DNA of 64,000 nt from Toxonevra muliebris (lineage: Eukaryota; Arthropoda; Insecta; Diptera; Pallopteridae): contig OY829328.1 in NCBI GenBank assembly GCA_963691655.1, positions 3,562,204 through 3,626,203 on the forward strand, in the 5' to 3' direction. The translations under genes and the position numbers were made by a program. The notes beneath the pieces were generated by a model that had not been told where the DNA came from, did not search any database, and saw only the letters and a list, made by a program, of their open reading frames with translations. Shown piece after piece: positions 1 through 12,937 of the stretch (position 1 is the stretch's first letter; each line of letters opens with the position of its first letter).

Positions 1-1628
1 CCTAAATGTCAGATTAAAATGGTAATTATATATAGTAGTGGTAATTAAAATATTTGGACAGAATTTAAAACTGTAGTTGTTTTATTGTTGTGTCTAAATT
101 TAAAATATATTTCTTTGGGTTCATATGTTCTGTGAATTTCATAGCTTGTTTAGCTCGTGTAGCTATCGAGTTAACGCTTACGCCATTTTAAACCATAAAC
201 TTATGAGCAATTTGGCACTTTCCTTTCGCTTTGGTTTGTTTTACTCGTCAAACTTGCTAATTGAAAGTCTCCCACGGGATAAAGTGATAAAGCAAATGAC
301 TGAGGTGTTTCCTTAATAGAACTAAAACCAGTTTTCCATTTTAAATTTCTAAAAATATAATATATACTTGTATACTATACCATATATGAATCATTATTTA
401 TATACCTAAATAAAAAAAACTAATATTTGTTTTGTGATAAAATTACAATTGATAAAATGAAATCATTAAAATCAAATTATTGATCAAAGCATTCCTAAGG
501 AAATAAAATTATAACAATTTACAGCATTATTTTGAAATCTAGTGTTATGGGAAGACCCCATACTTTCTAGATCCTGTGTCAAACTCGTATGAGTAAATTT
601 TTGAATATGGATGTCAAACATTTTTTTTACTGGTTTTGATACTAAGGCTAATTGAACTCTTCACTTTTTAGTGCTAATAACCTCAGCTAGTATTTTTCAA
701 AAGTAAATCTTTGAATTAAGAAGCACAGCGCAGTAATAATTGATTTCGGAAACCTAAACCTAAAAAATAAATAAATCGTTAAATTTGTTTTTTTTTTTGT
801 AAAGAATCTGTAATTCTTTATTTGCATTCTTATTTTATAATATTTTACAAAATCTATGCATAAAATGTATTAATAATGTACAACATAATCGTTCATATTA
901 TGCAACAATTTACATATGATACAAAAATCATTTATTTTTTTTATATATTTTTGGATTTTTTTTTAATATTTCAATAAGCAACGATATCACAAGAGTCCGA
1001 AAGTTCCGGCGACTAAGAAATTTCAGTAGTAAACAAAAGCAATAAAAACAACAAAATGCCGGGGAATCGAGTAAAAATAAGGAGAGTAAACAAATGTAAA
1101 GAAAAGCAGAAAATAACGTACACCATTTGAAATGAGTATCATTTTGATGAGAAAGCAAAAAAATGAGAAAAGGGAGAAAGAGAGTGAGAGAGTAAAAGAT
1201 GGCGCATATGTACAGCTATAAGGAAAAAAATATGTAGTTATTTAAAGTTATTTAATTTGAGTGCTTGAGTGGATAAAGGCAAAGAGTGAGTTTTATACAT
1301 TTTAAAATTTTCTATTCGGTTCATTCAGTCAGTGTTTGAATTTTTATTTGTTTTTTTTTTTTATATATTTTTTTCTAACTCACAGCTTTTGTTTTTGTGT
1401 AGTTGTGTGTATGTGTAACAGTGTTGGAAGAAAGTTTGGAAATATGTAAAAAAAAATATAAAAAAGGGAAATAGTAAAGAATAAGCAATGGATGTAGAAA
1501 AAGAAAAAAATCTGTTGCGTTGTTATCTGTCTGTTTGTTACATCATAACGTTTGTGCTCACGAAAAATGTGCGGCAACTTCGATATGATAATTCTTTCTT
1601 TTTCTTTTGGACCAATTTAGACCACGGT
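1..1628. other. Gene-free flank downstream of the Cpr49Ae-like gene
   Basis: No coding exon or RNA gene is visible here. The part next to the gene is its 3' untranslated region: on the minus strand the first clear AATAAA polyadenylation signal lies at 1343-1348, about 285 bases after the stop codon. The rest is AT-rich with long T and A runs; open frames here are short and low in complexity. Confidence 0.6.
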
Positions 1629-4600
1629 TTAACGACGCTTTGCTGGTGGCAAGCTCAACAGGTAATCGAGTGCTTTCTGGATTGCTGGTGGGATTGGTGG
1701 GGGTGTTGGCAAATGATCACCTTGCGGTTGGAAACCATTTTCATCATCCGCAGCATAATTGAGCGTAATTAAATTGCCTTCGGGAGATGTGTACGAGACT
1801 GAACCCCTTGCAATGATAACGTCACTGGTGTCGGGAGATGTAGCCTTCTTGAGCGTGCCAGTTTCTTCACCCTTGATTCCGTTGGCTGTTTCGTAACTAT
1901 GTGCAAAAGAAAGAAATTAATTAATTTAATTAACTGGTGATTTTGTAATCAATAAAATGTAAGCTAATAACTGAAAACGATTATTTAAATATCAACAAGT
2001 ATGTATGCATGCAGATAATATTTGGGTTAGTATGCGGTTTGAGTGTAATTAAAGTACAAGTTATAAAGGTAACGAGTACAAGGTGGTTGAGTGCACTAGC
2101 TTGCCCAGAGGTGGCTGAAAAAGGGGAGAGGCTTCAGGGCTGATTATATTGTATTCACGCACAGTTCAGATCAAACGAATTAATATTTGCTCAGACCGCA
2201 GTGATTGTATTTACAATGATATGTTTTTTATCTCTCTTCTCTGGTTGTTGTTGGCTCTCTGTGAGTTTTCGAGAGTGTTGCTCTGAAGCAGCGTAGGCCA
2301 AAGCCTTGCACGCAGGCAAATGAGCGTAAGAAATTTCACACGTGCAGAGCTCATTTTCATAGAAAGAGTGCTCAATCGCTCATTGTGTATGTATAGGTGA
2401 CCACCACTGCTCTGAAGACAATGTGTGCTATATGAGGACAATTCTAATGAAGAGAAACACATTGGCTGCAAGACTGCGAAAATGCAACTCGACGCCAGCT
2501 TGTCGTTATTTTACATTATTGTTGTAGCATCCATTGTGTTCGGAGCTTATATTATGATGGCAGCGAGTGCCTCACATACACAGGTTGCGGAACTTGATCC
2601 ATTTTATATTGTAGTTGGTTTTCTTTGCAAATCTGTTGTGCTCTGAGAATGTACTTGCCTAGGCAGACAACACTAAACACCGTTACTTTGATAATATTTT
2701 GAAGAACGTAAAAACTTCTCAGTACACATAGAAGAAATGTTAACGCTGTCAACAACTGCAATCTTCTGTTGTTACTGTAATTTGCATATGCTTTTAGACT
2801 ACAATTGGATTGTGAACGCATTGTCGAAGAATTTGTTTAATCGAAATTACCTAATTTATTTGAAACTGGATACCGCTACCTACATAAATTTAGAATTAAA
2901 ATTATTTAATTCTCAGTTAATATTGCAAAAAAACTTCATTGAAATTTCTAAAAACAAAAACTTGTACAATTAATAATAACAAAACACAAGCAAACGAACC
3001 AAGTTCTCGATCTTACGACAAAAAAGAAGCAAAACACAAAACAATGATAGAATATTTCAATTTTAGCTACGGGTTAAAAATATAAAAATTCACTTTTAAA
3101 ACAGAATTTATTACGTCAAATTCCTTTTTCAGCGTATATGAACATTTAATGAATAACCATCGTCTAAACGAATAAAGAGTTTCATTTCAAAATCATCAAA
3201 ATCGATTAAATGCGATAGCATTTGCCGTAGTTGAAAACTACAAATTGAAATTTGTGTTTCCTAAGCTTGTGGCTGTAGCATATAAGCAAAAACTGGTCTA
3301 TTTTTGTTTGTTATTGTTCTTTTTGTTCTCAATTTAATTAAACGATCTTTAAACATGAATTTTTTTATTATTTGCTTTATATTTTTAGCAGTGCCATAAT
3401 GAAATTTATTTGCGAATTGCTGAGAACTAGAAATAAAAATTCGTAGCGGCGCCATAAATTTAAATTATCTCCTTTTAATATTGCAAATTTATAAGCAGTC
3501 AGATAGATACTTATTCCCAAATTCCAAATATTGTTTATTTATTTTATTTATTTATTCAAATATTATGTCTATATTGCAGAAAGAACCGTTAATTAAATAA
3601 ATAAATAAATACTTAAGTTATGAATCCGAATTGCTGAAATATAGAAAAAAAACCTTTACTGTTGATGATCACATATCGATATTTATGTTAATTTGTATAT
3701 TCCACATATTTACATATTTATGTCCATAAATAAATTTAAAAACAAACAAATCAAAATGTTAAACAAATTTGTTCACCACCGTGAGTGTTGAGCATTAATT
3801 TGCATATTCATATGGGATTTGGTATTTGAGTGAGTGTTTAATAAATTGGAGTTAATTTAAAGTTTTTTTAAATTTATGGTATGTTTATTCAAATTTCATT
3901 TAACTTTAAGTATTTTAGCAGTTTTAATTACTTCATTAAAATTGATTAAATTAAAATAAAAAATTTTGATAGTTTATATTTTCTGTGAGTTGAAAATGTG
4001 GAAAGAAATAAATACTTTTGCTTCTTTTTCTTCTTTTAAGTCATGACAGCTCATAGAGGGCTTAGGCCGAGCTTTTCGCATCCATTCATGTTGTGTGAGT
4101 TATATTTATACACGAATGGAAGGGACCTACAGTTTTATGCCGAATCCGAACAGAGAAGTGAAAAGCTTTTCTAAGGTAATTTTTGGAGGTTTGCCATTGC
4201 CAGCCACCACCTCTTAGCCAAGATGTGGCTAAGAGGTGGCAATGGCCGTGTCGAAAAATTTATATTTTTTTCTCTTTTTGATTTTTGAGCGTATCGAGGT
4301 TTGAACCCATGCTCTCTGGGTTCAGCACACTAGTCATTCGGTTATTATGTCCAAGCAAATGTCCAAACACGTATAAAATATTACTAATTTTTTTAGAAAG
4401 AACATAAAAGCATCACTACACACCACCCCCTTCTATCTTTATCTATTTTTACACTATTTTTCACAAATTTCACAGATGCTGTGCCATCTAGCGGAAAAAT
4501 TTACCGTAAGTTTTAAGTTTATGATCAAACTCATTCCAATTTTAGTATCGTTTAAAATTGAAGGGGCAAAACTTTAAAGTTTTTAGTATTCAAAATTTTA

Positions 4601-7600
4601 TGGCTATCCTCCGAATTATTAAGTGTTTTTATAGCATTAACCGCTAATGCTCATGAATTATTAATTAATTAAAAATTTATTTGGTTATCTATTTTATTAT
4701 TACTTCATTTAATTTTAGGCACTACTGTTGATTTATTTTCCATAAATTAAAAAAAATAATAGTGAAATAAAAAACTGATAAAATTTTGCATTGATTGCGA
4801 GCAGGTTTGTGGCTTAAGTCTTTCGTTTATTTTTGTATGTTATTAATACAAGCCTAAAAGCATGCAATATGATATTAGAATTCATATAGTGAGTCATAAA
4901 CTGTTCACAAGGTACAATATATTTTTGGAAATGATAACTTACCATAAATGTTAGAAAATTCATTGTAATTGGATAATATATTTCGAGAAGCCTGCGTGAT
5001 CTACATAGGCTTCTTGAACGTACCAAAAAATCATCAACCCACTAATCTATAATTGCTTCTTATCAATGAAAATAAGATGCGCAAACAGGTTTTCAAATTG
5101 TATAAATTTAATTGGTGTTGCAAGATGAAACATGTTCAGATGTTTTTAGAAATCGGGTAGACACCGCTAGGGGGAGATTGTTAATTTTGCTCATAACTTT
5201 TAATTTTTGACACTCATTCGGTACCAGTTAATAATATCGGAATTGAAAAATTTGTTTTGCATTTGTTTTTGATTTAAAAAGTACAATTTAGAAAAAAATT
5301 TATTTTGGTCGAAATTTCGGTGTTTTCAAGTGACGGGCTTGCGCTGAAGATCTCATCCAATTCGAAAGAATTGTTATTATTTTTCGATTTTCTAAAATTT
5401 GTGGTAGTAATGGTGACTCAAAAAATATTGTACCTTGCAAACAGTTTTGTCAATCACTGTTTATGTATCGATTCAACTCACGCATAATTATATGAACCAT
5501 CTGGTTCAATATTTGATTCCTGACTAATGATAGCAATCGGTTCTCCAGCGCCTTGTGGTCTGGCTACAGCCATCGACACCACACAAACGAACAAAACGAA
5601 AACAATTTCCTATAAAGACACAAAAATATGCATAAATAAAAATGGAAACAATAATTGTTTATCTAAGTTTATTGATTTTTATTTGCTGTCTTGTGTTCAA
5701 TCAATACTGAAGTTGAATCGTTATGTATGTATATGTAAGTTAATGATTTTCTCCCTCTCTAGTAATGTTAGCGTCCACCTGTTGTTATTTTTGTCATCAC
5801 GTAATAAAAGATAAATCTTGTATAGCTACAAACATACATATTTGTAATCTTTTCAAAAATAGTTTGTTCGTTCGTTTTTTGTGTTTTCTCACATTTTGTA
5901 TTCTGTTGTGGATTTTTTCGTAAACTTAATTACAATAATTTGAGTACTATATTTATTTGCAATTTGAACTTTTCACAACTTCAAGTGCATTGCAGTTTTC
6001 GTTTTTTATTGTTGTTTTTCATTCAATCATTCATTCATTAATTACGTGTTTACAAAGTTTGTTAATTTTTTATGCAAATTTTTATTTTGTTAGATTTTTT
6101 TTTAATTTACTTGTTATAGTCAAGTACTTAAATACTAAAGAAATATTTTTTAACTGTTGAAATAAGCTTCCAACTTGAAGTTCACAGCAGTTTGGTTTTG
6201 AAGGGTTTTGGCTTGTTAGGCAGTTATCTACGATAATTTACGAATCAACTTAATTAATTTTTGCAGATGTTATGAATTTTTGTAAATAAGCAAATTTTGT
6301 TCTAATTTTTTTGAAGTAGTTATCTCGTCTGCTTTGTTCTGAGCAATTCTATTACATATTTAATTTTTTTGTTACGCAATGTTGCGTGTATAATATTTGT
6401 GCTCGCAATAGTGGATCTAAAAGGGGGTTCTGTCATGTAGTAATAAAATCATTTTTGAGTAATCGATGTAGAATGATCCGTTTAGAGGTAATAACAGACA
6501 AAATCTAGCTAGTCTACTATCAAATACTATCACAGTTAGAAAGCGATGAATCCTTGTTGTGTTCATTAAAAATATGTAAAATTGAAGACTTTTATAGCTT
6601 AAATTTAAAAAAAAAATGAACACGGAGCACTTTAACGGAAAAGGGAGAAATATCTTCTGTTACAGCAGAACTCATGATGCCTCTTAAACGATGGCGCCAT
6701 TGAGCAACCGCTTCAATTGCTTTAACGCTAGACGGCATTTTCATATTTTTTATACCTAAGGTCCATTTTCGTCGAACGCCGAACGGCCGACGCCTTTTTT
6801 CTAGCCCACTCGATGCCTCCCTTTATAAAAAAATTATGTTTTATTCAAAATTATCAATTGTTTCATTTATTTCAGTGCTTTTTGTTACTTAAAAACAAAA
6901 TTAATTAATTCATTCTTCGATTCGACGAAGAAGTGCTGTCTGGGGTTAACGAGAAATTCGGCTCTCAATGCTCAAAAAACACGAATACTTCGTATTTTTT
7001 CTACAAATAAATATTATTTGCCTAGCTATTTAGCTTGATTGTTAAAGCACGAATTATGAATTTGCAGCAATTGTGGTTGCTGCTCTGCTATTCAACAACA
7101 ACTTGATCATCTCAGCTCAGCTCAGCTTTGAGGTTTCTTGAAGATGCTTTTTTAAATGCGCCTGCAAGCGCCGCCAACTTAAGTCCCAACTCAAGTGTTA
7201 AGAATTGCCATTAAAATTGTGACAACAATCTGGTGGTTTTTCAATAATGCAATAGCAACAAGCAACATATGCCAACAATAACAACCACAAACAATTACAT
7301 TAGCAATAGAAGACTCGAGATTATAGAGACAAACGCTGCGGCAGTAAATGCAGATGACCTTTCCACATTGCATGTCGTTCGTTGGGTTTATTTTGAGCAT
7401 ATTCAGCAGCAAATCGTAGACGACTATAACTATAAATAATACAAGTAAAACATAGTACATAGAGGTGTCCTCATTTCTTTGCATATAATTTATAAGCAAT
7501 GCAAAAAGATTTAAAAATATGTAAAAAGGCGTTGTTCGGTTTAATTTTATGTTTCTGTTTTTTCTTTTTTTTTGTAGTACCTTTTAAAATTTGTTCACTA

Positions 7601-9779
7601 ATTGAATGGAAATTTTGCTAAATTTTATTGCTTTTGCTTTTAGCACAACTGATGTTGCACATTTTCGTTTTGTTTTAGTTGGCAAAGTCAGGCACATTAG
7701 CCCGGAAAGATTTTCGTTGAAGCTAAAACACAGGCTGGTATTTCTGCTATGCTTTGAAGGGCAACAGAATCGCGCAGTATTTTGAACTCTTTATATGACG
7801 TGTGGCAATTAACTTAAGATTTTATGTTTTTCAGATTTTTGTTATCCAAAGTAAAGAGCAATTTCGACACATACACAGGATGAGTCCAGGCAACTGATGT
7901 TTAGATGAGCTTGAGTTCATAAAAATGTATTAAAATATATTCAAATGTCAAATTACATAAGTACATATGTTATACGTAGATAATTTTTTTTTTATGTCAA
8001 ATATGGTAAATACCACAAAAATTAGCTTGGCACTTGTAGGCACTTCAAGAATTGAGAGCTGGCAATAGAATGTAGGGCGATGCAAAGCGAACAGCTTCAG
8101 AAAGAGTTAAAAAGAAAATACCATTTGAAGAAGTTTTGAGCTCCAAAGATAAGAAGTAAAAAAATCGAGTCCAAAAAATATGAGGAGAGACATAGAAGTT
8201 GGCGATTTCTTTAAAAACTGAAGTTATTCAAACTGCCAAGCCATGTGACAATGATTCACGCCATTGGATGAAAAGTGTGAAATTACGTTAGTGAAGTGGA
8301 GGGTATAATCATGTACTATAATGACCCCGAAAGGCGCCTTGAATCCGTCTCCAACAAAGTTAGTAATTGAAAAAAAAAACGCCAAAGAGAGGCAAAGGAA
8401 TATATTTATAGGAAAAGGTACAGCCAAAGTTGTAAATAATTTAAATGGAAACTTATAATTATGCACAGATTTAATAAAAACTTTTAAATAGTGACGGGTC
8501 AGGTTAGGTAAGGTTGGAGTGGCTGTCGAGAGACACACTTAGGCCTGAACGACCCATTGTGATACCACATAGTGACGGGTCACATTAAAGAAAAAATCAT
8601 TTGGCGGAAACGTTTTTCTTTCAAAATTAAATACTACGATCTATTTGATAAGCTCTCGAACATATTGAAATTTTATTATAGGTCACCAACAACAAACACA
8701 TATATTGGTAGAAGGTTCTCGAAAGCAACTGGAGTTGCGGAACCGTATTTAACATGGAGCGACAAAGCTAATAGGAGGCAGTAGGTTCCCAACTCTATTC
8801 AATCCGCGGTACATTGTAGAAACGTGGCCTACGCGACTTTACTCTATCGTTATTTTCATGATAGATGTTCTGCGATTACGCGTGATTTGATGCCACCAGT
8901 TCGTGCGTTTTCTAGAGCTACACGAACCGCAAGTGGATAAGGTATACCAACGTACCTTGCATTACGGAGATAGTTATTTCTTCTGCGTTTATGGAACAGG
9001 GTCCCTGGAAATTTTTTCCGAATTATTTTAATTTCCAAATTTAAAACAAAGGTTCACTTAGTTTTAACTTTCCCTCTTTCCTCTTCCCATTTACATATCT
9101 TCCTTCTCCAATAAACACAATGCTCTGCATTTATCGGGGCTTTATCCATGTGCTGTGACTGAGACATTAAAAAAAGCACAACATTTGATGTAAAAATTTT
9201 AAAGTTTTTGTAATCTTAAAAGTTCTTAATGAGTTTTTATGAATGATTTATATAAAAAAGTGTATTGGTTTTGGACGGGAATCTATTCAACCTAGAAGCT
9301 GTTAAGCTAACAGGATTCAAAAAATAACATATTCATCTTTATCCGTAGTCAGTAATAGTACGGCGGTTTAGGCATCATTGAAAGATACACAGAAAGACTA
9401 GGTCTTGTTTGATGAGGAAGAATATGGAAGTTCAACGTATCATCTGTGCTAATGTCCGGTTCTGATTTCAGTACGATATGACTAAGTTTCACACTGGATT
9501 GATAAGGTAAAATCAGAAGTAATGTGGAACTACAGCACAAATATTTATTCAATGATTCCACGCAGGCGCTACGTATTAGTTACCGAGTAAAATCAATATT
9601 AATTTAAACATCGAGTCTTCAGATTACGTGAATTTCAATTGTTACACTCTTTTTTCCATCATTAATAAATATTCAATTCGTGTGCAGTGTAAATATTTAT
9701 ATTTTAGTCTCGGTCTATTTCATTTAATTTTTTTTACATTTTCACATTTTTACAATCACTTGACACTTACAACTTTCAT
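1629..9779 (-). CDS. Cpr49Ae: RR-1 cuticle protein, Cpr49Ae-like (3 coding exons)
   Basis: Predicted 134-residue secreted cuticle protein of the Rebers-Riddiford RR-1 type, which binds chitin in soft cuticle. Exons on the minus strand are 9779-9771 (MKV, donor GTAAGT), 5609-5482 (signal peptide and start of the domain, donor GTGAGT) and 1896-1629. Phases agree (0, then 2). The signal peptide ends near residue 18, before RPQG. The RR core reads SYTSPEG then Y-A-A-D-D-E-N-G-F, one residue longer than the usual Y-x-A-D-E-N-G-F, and ends in [22 protein letters not shown] box stands about 220 bases before the ATG. Intron 1 (4.2 kb) holds LINE debris and intron 2 (3.6 kb) a SINE. The letter e is inferred from gene order and resemblance. 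The nine-base first exon is the least certain part; an unseen alternative first exon is possible. Confidence 0.85.
4041..4350 (-). mobile_element. tRNA-derived SINE, copy 1 (intron of Cpr49Ae-like gene)
   Basis: The reverse complement matches the plus-strand sequence at about 62305-62570 through a body containing GGCAATGGC, AAAAGCTTTTCAC, CGGATTCGGCATAAAACTGT and CCTTCCATTCGTG. Its head has a B-box-like GGTTCAAACCTC near 4290-4303 (minus strand), as in RNA polymerase III promoters of tRNA-derived SINEs. This copy keeps the B-box region that the 62 kb copy has lost. It sits inside intron 2 of the cuticle gene, in the same orientation. Confidence 0.75.
8488..8582 (-). mobile_element. 67-bp 5'-truncated LINE stub with 14-bp target-site duplication
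   Basis: A 67-base insert (8502-8568) lies between two perfect copies of ATAGTGACGGGTCA (8488-8501 and 8569-8582). The insert resembles the 3' end of the LINE copy at 53860: both have GGTTGGAGTGGC, a CACTTA segment and CATTGTGATACCAC. This is the signature of target-primed reverse transcription that stopped very early. Confidence 0.85.
8690..9065 (+). pseudogene. LINE reverse transcriptase C-terminal remnant
   Basis: Broken frames on the plus strand resemble the region after the reverse transcriptase domain of jockey/CR1-type non-LTR retrotransposons: [10 protein letters not shown] with [12 protein letters not shown], then in another frame [11 protein letters not shown] and a following E-I-F-S-E. 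The frames are interrupted by shifts and stops, so it is dead. It lies in intron 1 of the Cpr49Ae-like gene, next to the 67-bp LINE stub. Clade assignment is tentative. Confidence 0.5.
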
Positions 9780-11636
9780 TTTTCTTCACTATTTTAAAAA
9801 ACTGTTTGTCACTTTTAAAAGTAGAATTAAGTCCCAATTGTGTTTTCGTATCTTATGCGCCCAAGTATCCTGTTAACTTCTTTTGTTTTTCACAAAAAAT
9901 TTAACAAGAAAGCACTTGCTTTGATAATTATGAGATCCAAACAAGTTGTTAATTGAACAAAAGAATTTTTAATGATCTAAAATGCCGGCTGCTGCAGCTA
10001 TTTATACAAAATAATGCACAGCACTCGTACTCACACTCACAATCACACTTACATACAGCTCAAATGCAATCTCGGAGGAGAAGAAGAAGATGAAGATGAG
10101 AAGTAGTGAGCAGCGAAAATGAAGACAAACAAATAGAAACTCAACATTGCAATTCATGTACGTAGTACATATGCAGATTGTAGTTAGATGCAGTAGCTAG
10201 TTCTGCTGCTAAATAGCAGCAAACTATTTCAAGTACTCCATGATGCACATGATAAAAGGCACAGGTGAGATGAAACTCAACACTTTTGGGTGTTGAAAAC
10301 GTTTTAATGTTACCGTAAGTATGTTGTATTTAAAGTGGGGAGAGCAAAGGAAGCAGCTGAACCCCCCTGACACAGCACTGTTATATCTTACGGCCGCTTT
10401 TGCAATTTGTTCCAATGATGAATTTTCCTATGTCGAAGTTGTGATTGAAACTATTGCTGGAATTTATTCTTTTGCGTTGTTAACACTGTGATTTTTTTTT
10501 GTAAATTTTAAGAATAAATTTATATATACATATATATATATAAAATGTAATATATTAAAATAATTTGTGCAATAAAATGTTAATTTTATTATTTCATTTA
10601 CGTAGTATGCAATTATTGCCCCCTTTAACTAATGATGTGCTGCTAAAATGCACGAATTTACTATAGCGGCTGTGATTTTTTCTGTTTACAAGATGCTGCC
10701 AATTGCCATCTTTATTATTTAATTTTTTGTTGTTTTTGTAATATTTGCCCATTTATTTTTGTTGATTTTGGTGTGAAATGTTATATTTGTCACTTGAGTG
10801 TGTTCAATGAAAAATATTTATATATTAGTCAATAAAGCTCATGGTAGATTTTGTAAATTGTAATGCAATTTGTCTAATATTTGAATTGAATGCATATTTA
10901 AATATTTTTGACGATGCACTAGCCAATCAAAAGACTTAACAAACAAACCCTACACGTATTTTTTTATGCTAAAAAGCTCAATCCTAAACAGAAATTGATA
11001 GTTGCTATCAATAGAATTATGAATCTTATCGATTTACCATTAAATACAATTTATTAGGTTAAACAAATAATGAAAAGCCACTAACGGAACGGTTGAGTAA
11101 GAAAAATCTTGTGTCACGTAGGCATTTTGAGGTCTACGTCGATTGGGAAATTTATAGTTGTAGAATGTAGCTGTTCACAACCGGTGTGTTCTAACTACTA
11201 TTAAATGAAATCTGGAACTTTAATCAAATCAAATTGGCTGCTATTAGTTACTAGTCACATTTTTACGACCAAAACTTGGAAAATTAGTTATGAGGGAATA
11301 TATTGTTATGTAATTCATGTTATATTTTTTATGTATTTTTCATTTTGTATGTTAAGAAATATTAGAAAACGACAAAAACTCTTTAAAGGTAAGGAGGGTT
11401 GGATTAATGGAGGATCAATATATTGAAAACTAAAATTACTTTTGTTAAATTTTTGCTGGGGACTACTGAACATTAATGAAGATTGGAGGAAAAATAAATT
11501 TAAAAATTAAAAATGTTTTGGTTAAACCAATCGAATTTTTTGTTTGCACATTATTGTCCATATTATTAATTTAAGTGATTTTTCTTGTTCAGTGACCTAT
11601 TGTAGAATTTTATTGGTAATATTTTTTTAGAACATA
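9780..11636. other. Cpr49Ae-like 5' leader and promoter, then featureless AT-rich DNA
   Basis: The first 200 bases hold the probable 5' untranslated region and TATA box of the minus-strand gene. Beyond about 10.1 kb there are short purine-rich and AT-rich stretches and no exon, RNA gene or recognisable repeat. Confidence 0.5.
9999..10006 (-). promoter_or_regulatory. TATA box of Cpr49Ae-like gene
   Basis: TATAAATA on the minus strand, about 220 bases upstream of the proposed ATG at 9779. A start of transcription near 9970 would follow from usual TATA spacing. Confidence 0.6.
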
Positions 11637-11718
11637 TTAACCCTCTACCTGTCTTAATTATGAGTCTTTTTTGCTACATGGGTCGAAAAGACCCATAATA
11701 AGGGTTGCACAGGGTTAA
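11637..11718. mobile_element. 74-bp piggyBac-type MITE with TTAA duplication
   Basis: The element at 11641-11714 begins CCCTCTACCTG and ends GCACAGGG, and is flanked on both sides by TTAA, the piggyBac target. It contains a small internal hairpin, GGGTCGAAAAGACCC. The terminal repeats are short, so this rests mainly on TTAA plus CCCT/AGGG. Confidence 0.55.
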
Positions 11719-12011
11719 TGGATTCAAGAAAAGTATTTTCCATAATATTTTATTATAGATCTCTGAACACAGTATTCTCCTTAGACGTGTTTTGAGATAT
11801 TTTACGAATTTTCTAATTTATGGGCTTTTATCATTTCGTATGGCAACATTCTTAAATAAAGATCCATTTTCAAAAAAAATTTTATTTTTCCTATAAGTTA
11901 AATAAATACGTGTACCAAAATTTAAGTCACTGAAACAACTATTTCTATTTTTTCCATCTTTTGTATGGAGTCAAACTATTGTGCGCCGTTGTGATCAGTG
12001 ATCAGCAAATA

Positions 12012-12937
12012 CCACCTTGATCAAAAAGGTCCCGGAATAACCACCGTGTGGCGCTCCCATCGTTCCGATTTGAGTTCTGTTTTTTTGTTGAGTTGGTACA
12101 TCTGTTGTTGGTATTCCCTCTAAATCTTAGCGTCATAGCTTGACATTTGCAAAAGTTACGTAGCCAAGAGAACATCTATCTCTGTGTGTGTTGGCGATGT
12201 TTTACAATTTTATTAAATTGTGCTGAATTAAATTTTGCGTAAAAAATTAAATCCGTTTTAATGATGCGCGAACGTTGGAAATGTTGGAAAAGTGTTTAGG
12301 CAACGATTCTTAAAAGAAAACGGTCGTTTACCAGTGGCACGAGTGGTTCAAAAGTGGTCGTGAGTCAATTGATGATGATGAATGCAGTGGCAGACCATCG
12401 ACATCGAAAACCGATGAAAACGTTGATGAAGTAATAGAAATTTTGATCAATAATAGCAAATTTACCATCAGAGAGTATTATTTGGGCGTTATGAGGCGTT
12501 TGGGTGAAGCAATTCGCCGAAAGAGACCAGAATTGTGGACAGAAAACTCGTGGATTTTGCACCATGATAACGCGACGTCGCACAGGGCCATCATTATTCG
12601 TAATTTTTTGACGAAAAATGCAACAAATACCATCCAACAGCCACCGAATTCACCTGATTTGGCTTCCTGTGACTTTTTTCTGTTCAATCGAGTTAAAAAA
12701 CCATTACGGGGAATGCGTTTCAGCAGCCGAGAGGAAGTAATGGAAAAATCGCAGGAAGCACTGATGGACATACCGAAAACCGAGTACAAAAATGTTTCGA
12801 GGATTGGATCAAGCGCTGGCATAAGTGTGTTGCAATCGATGGGGATTACTTTGAAGGGGACAATATTGATTTAGATAAATCACCGATTTCTTAATTTACA
12901 GTTTCATTTCATTATTGTCTACTTGAGATAAAGGTGG
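12012..12937 (+). mobile_element. Internally deleted mariner element
   Basis: A mariner remnant bounded by candidate inverted repeats CCACCTTGATC at the left and, inverted, CCACCTTTATC at the right. TA precedes the left repeat; the right flank is AGTA, so the right edge may have decayed. It contains a shortened transposase reading frame. Confidence 0.65.
12330..12874 (+). pseudogene. Mariner transposase, internal deletion
   Basis: The frame keeps part of the N-terminal helix-turn-helix region (QWHEWFKSGRESIDDDE, GRPSTSKT) and the C-terminal catalytic half: HHDNATSH carries the second aspartate and SPDLASCDFF the third of the mariner D,D34D triad. Between FTIRE and YYLGVMRRL the linker and the block with the first catalytic aspartate are missing, apparently an in-frame deletion. 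The frame upstream of QWHEW is shifted. The protein would lack an active site. Mariner transposases are usually about 345 residues; under 190 remain here. Confidence 0.85.
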
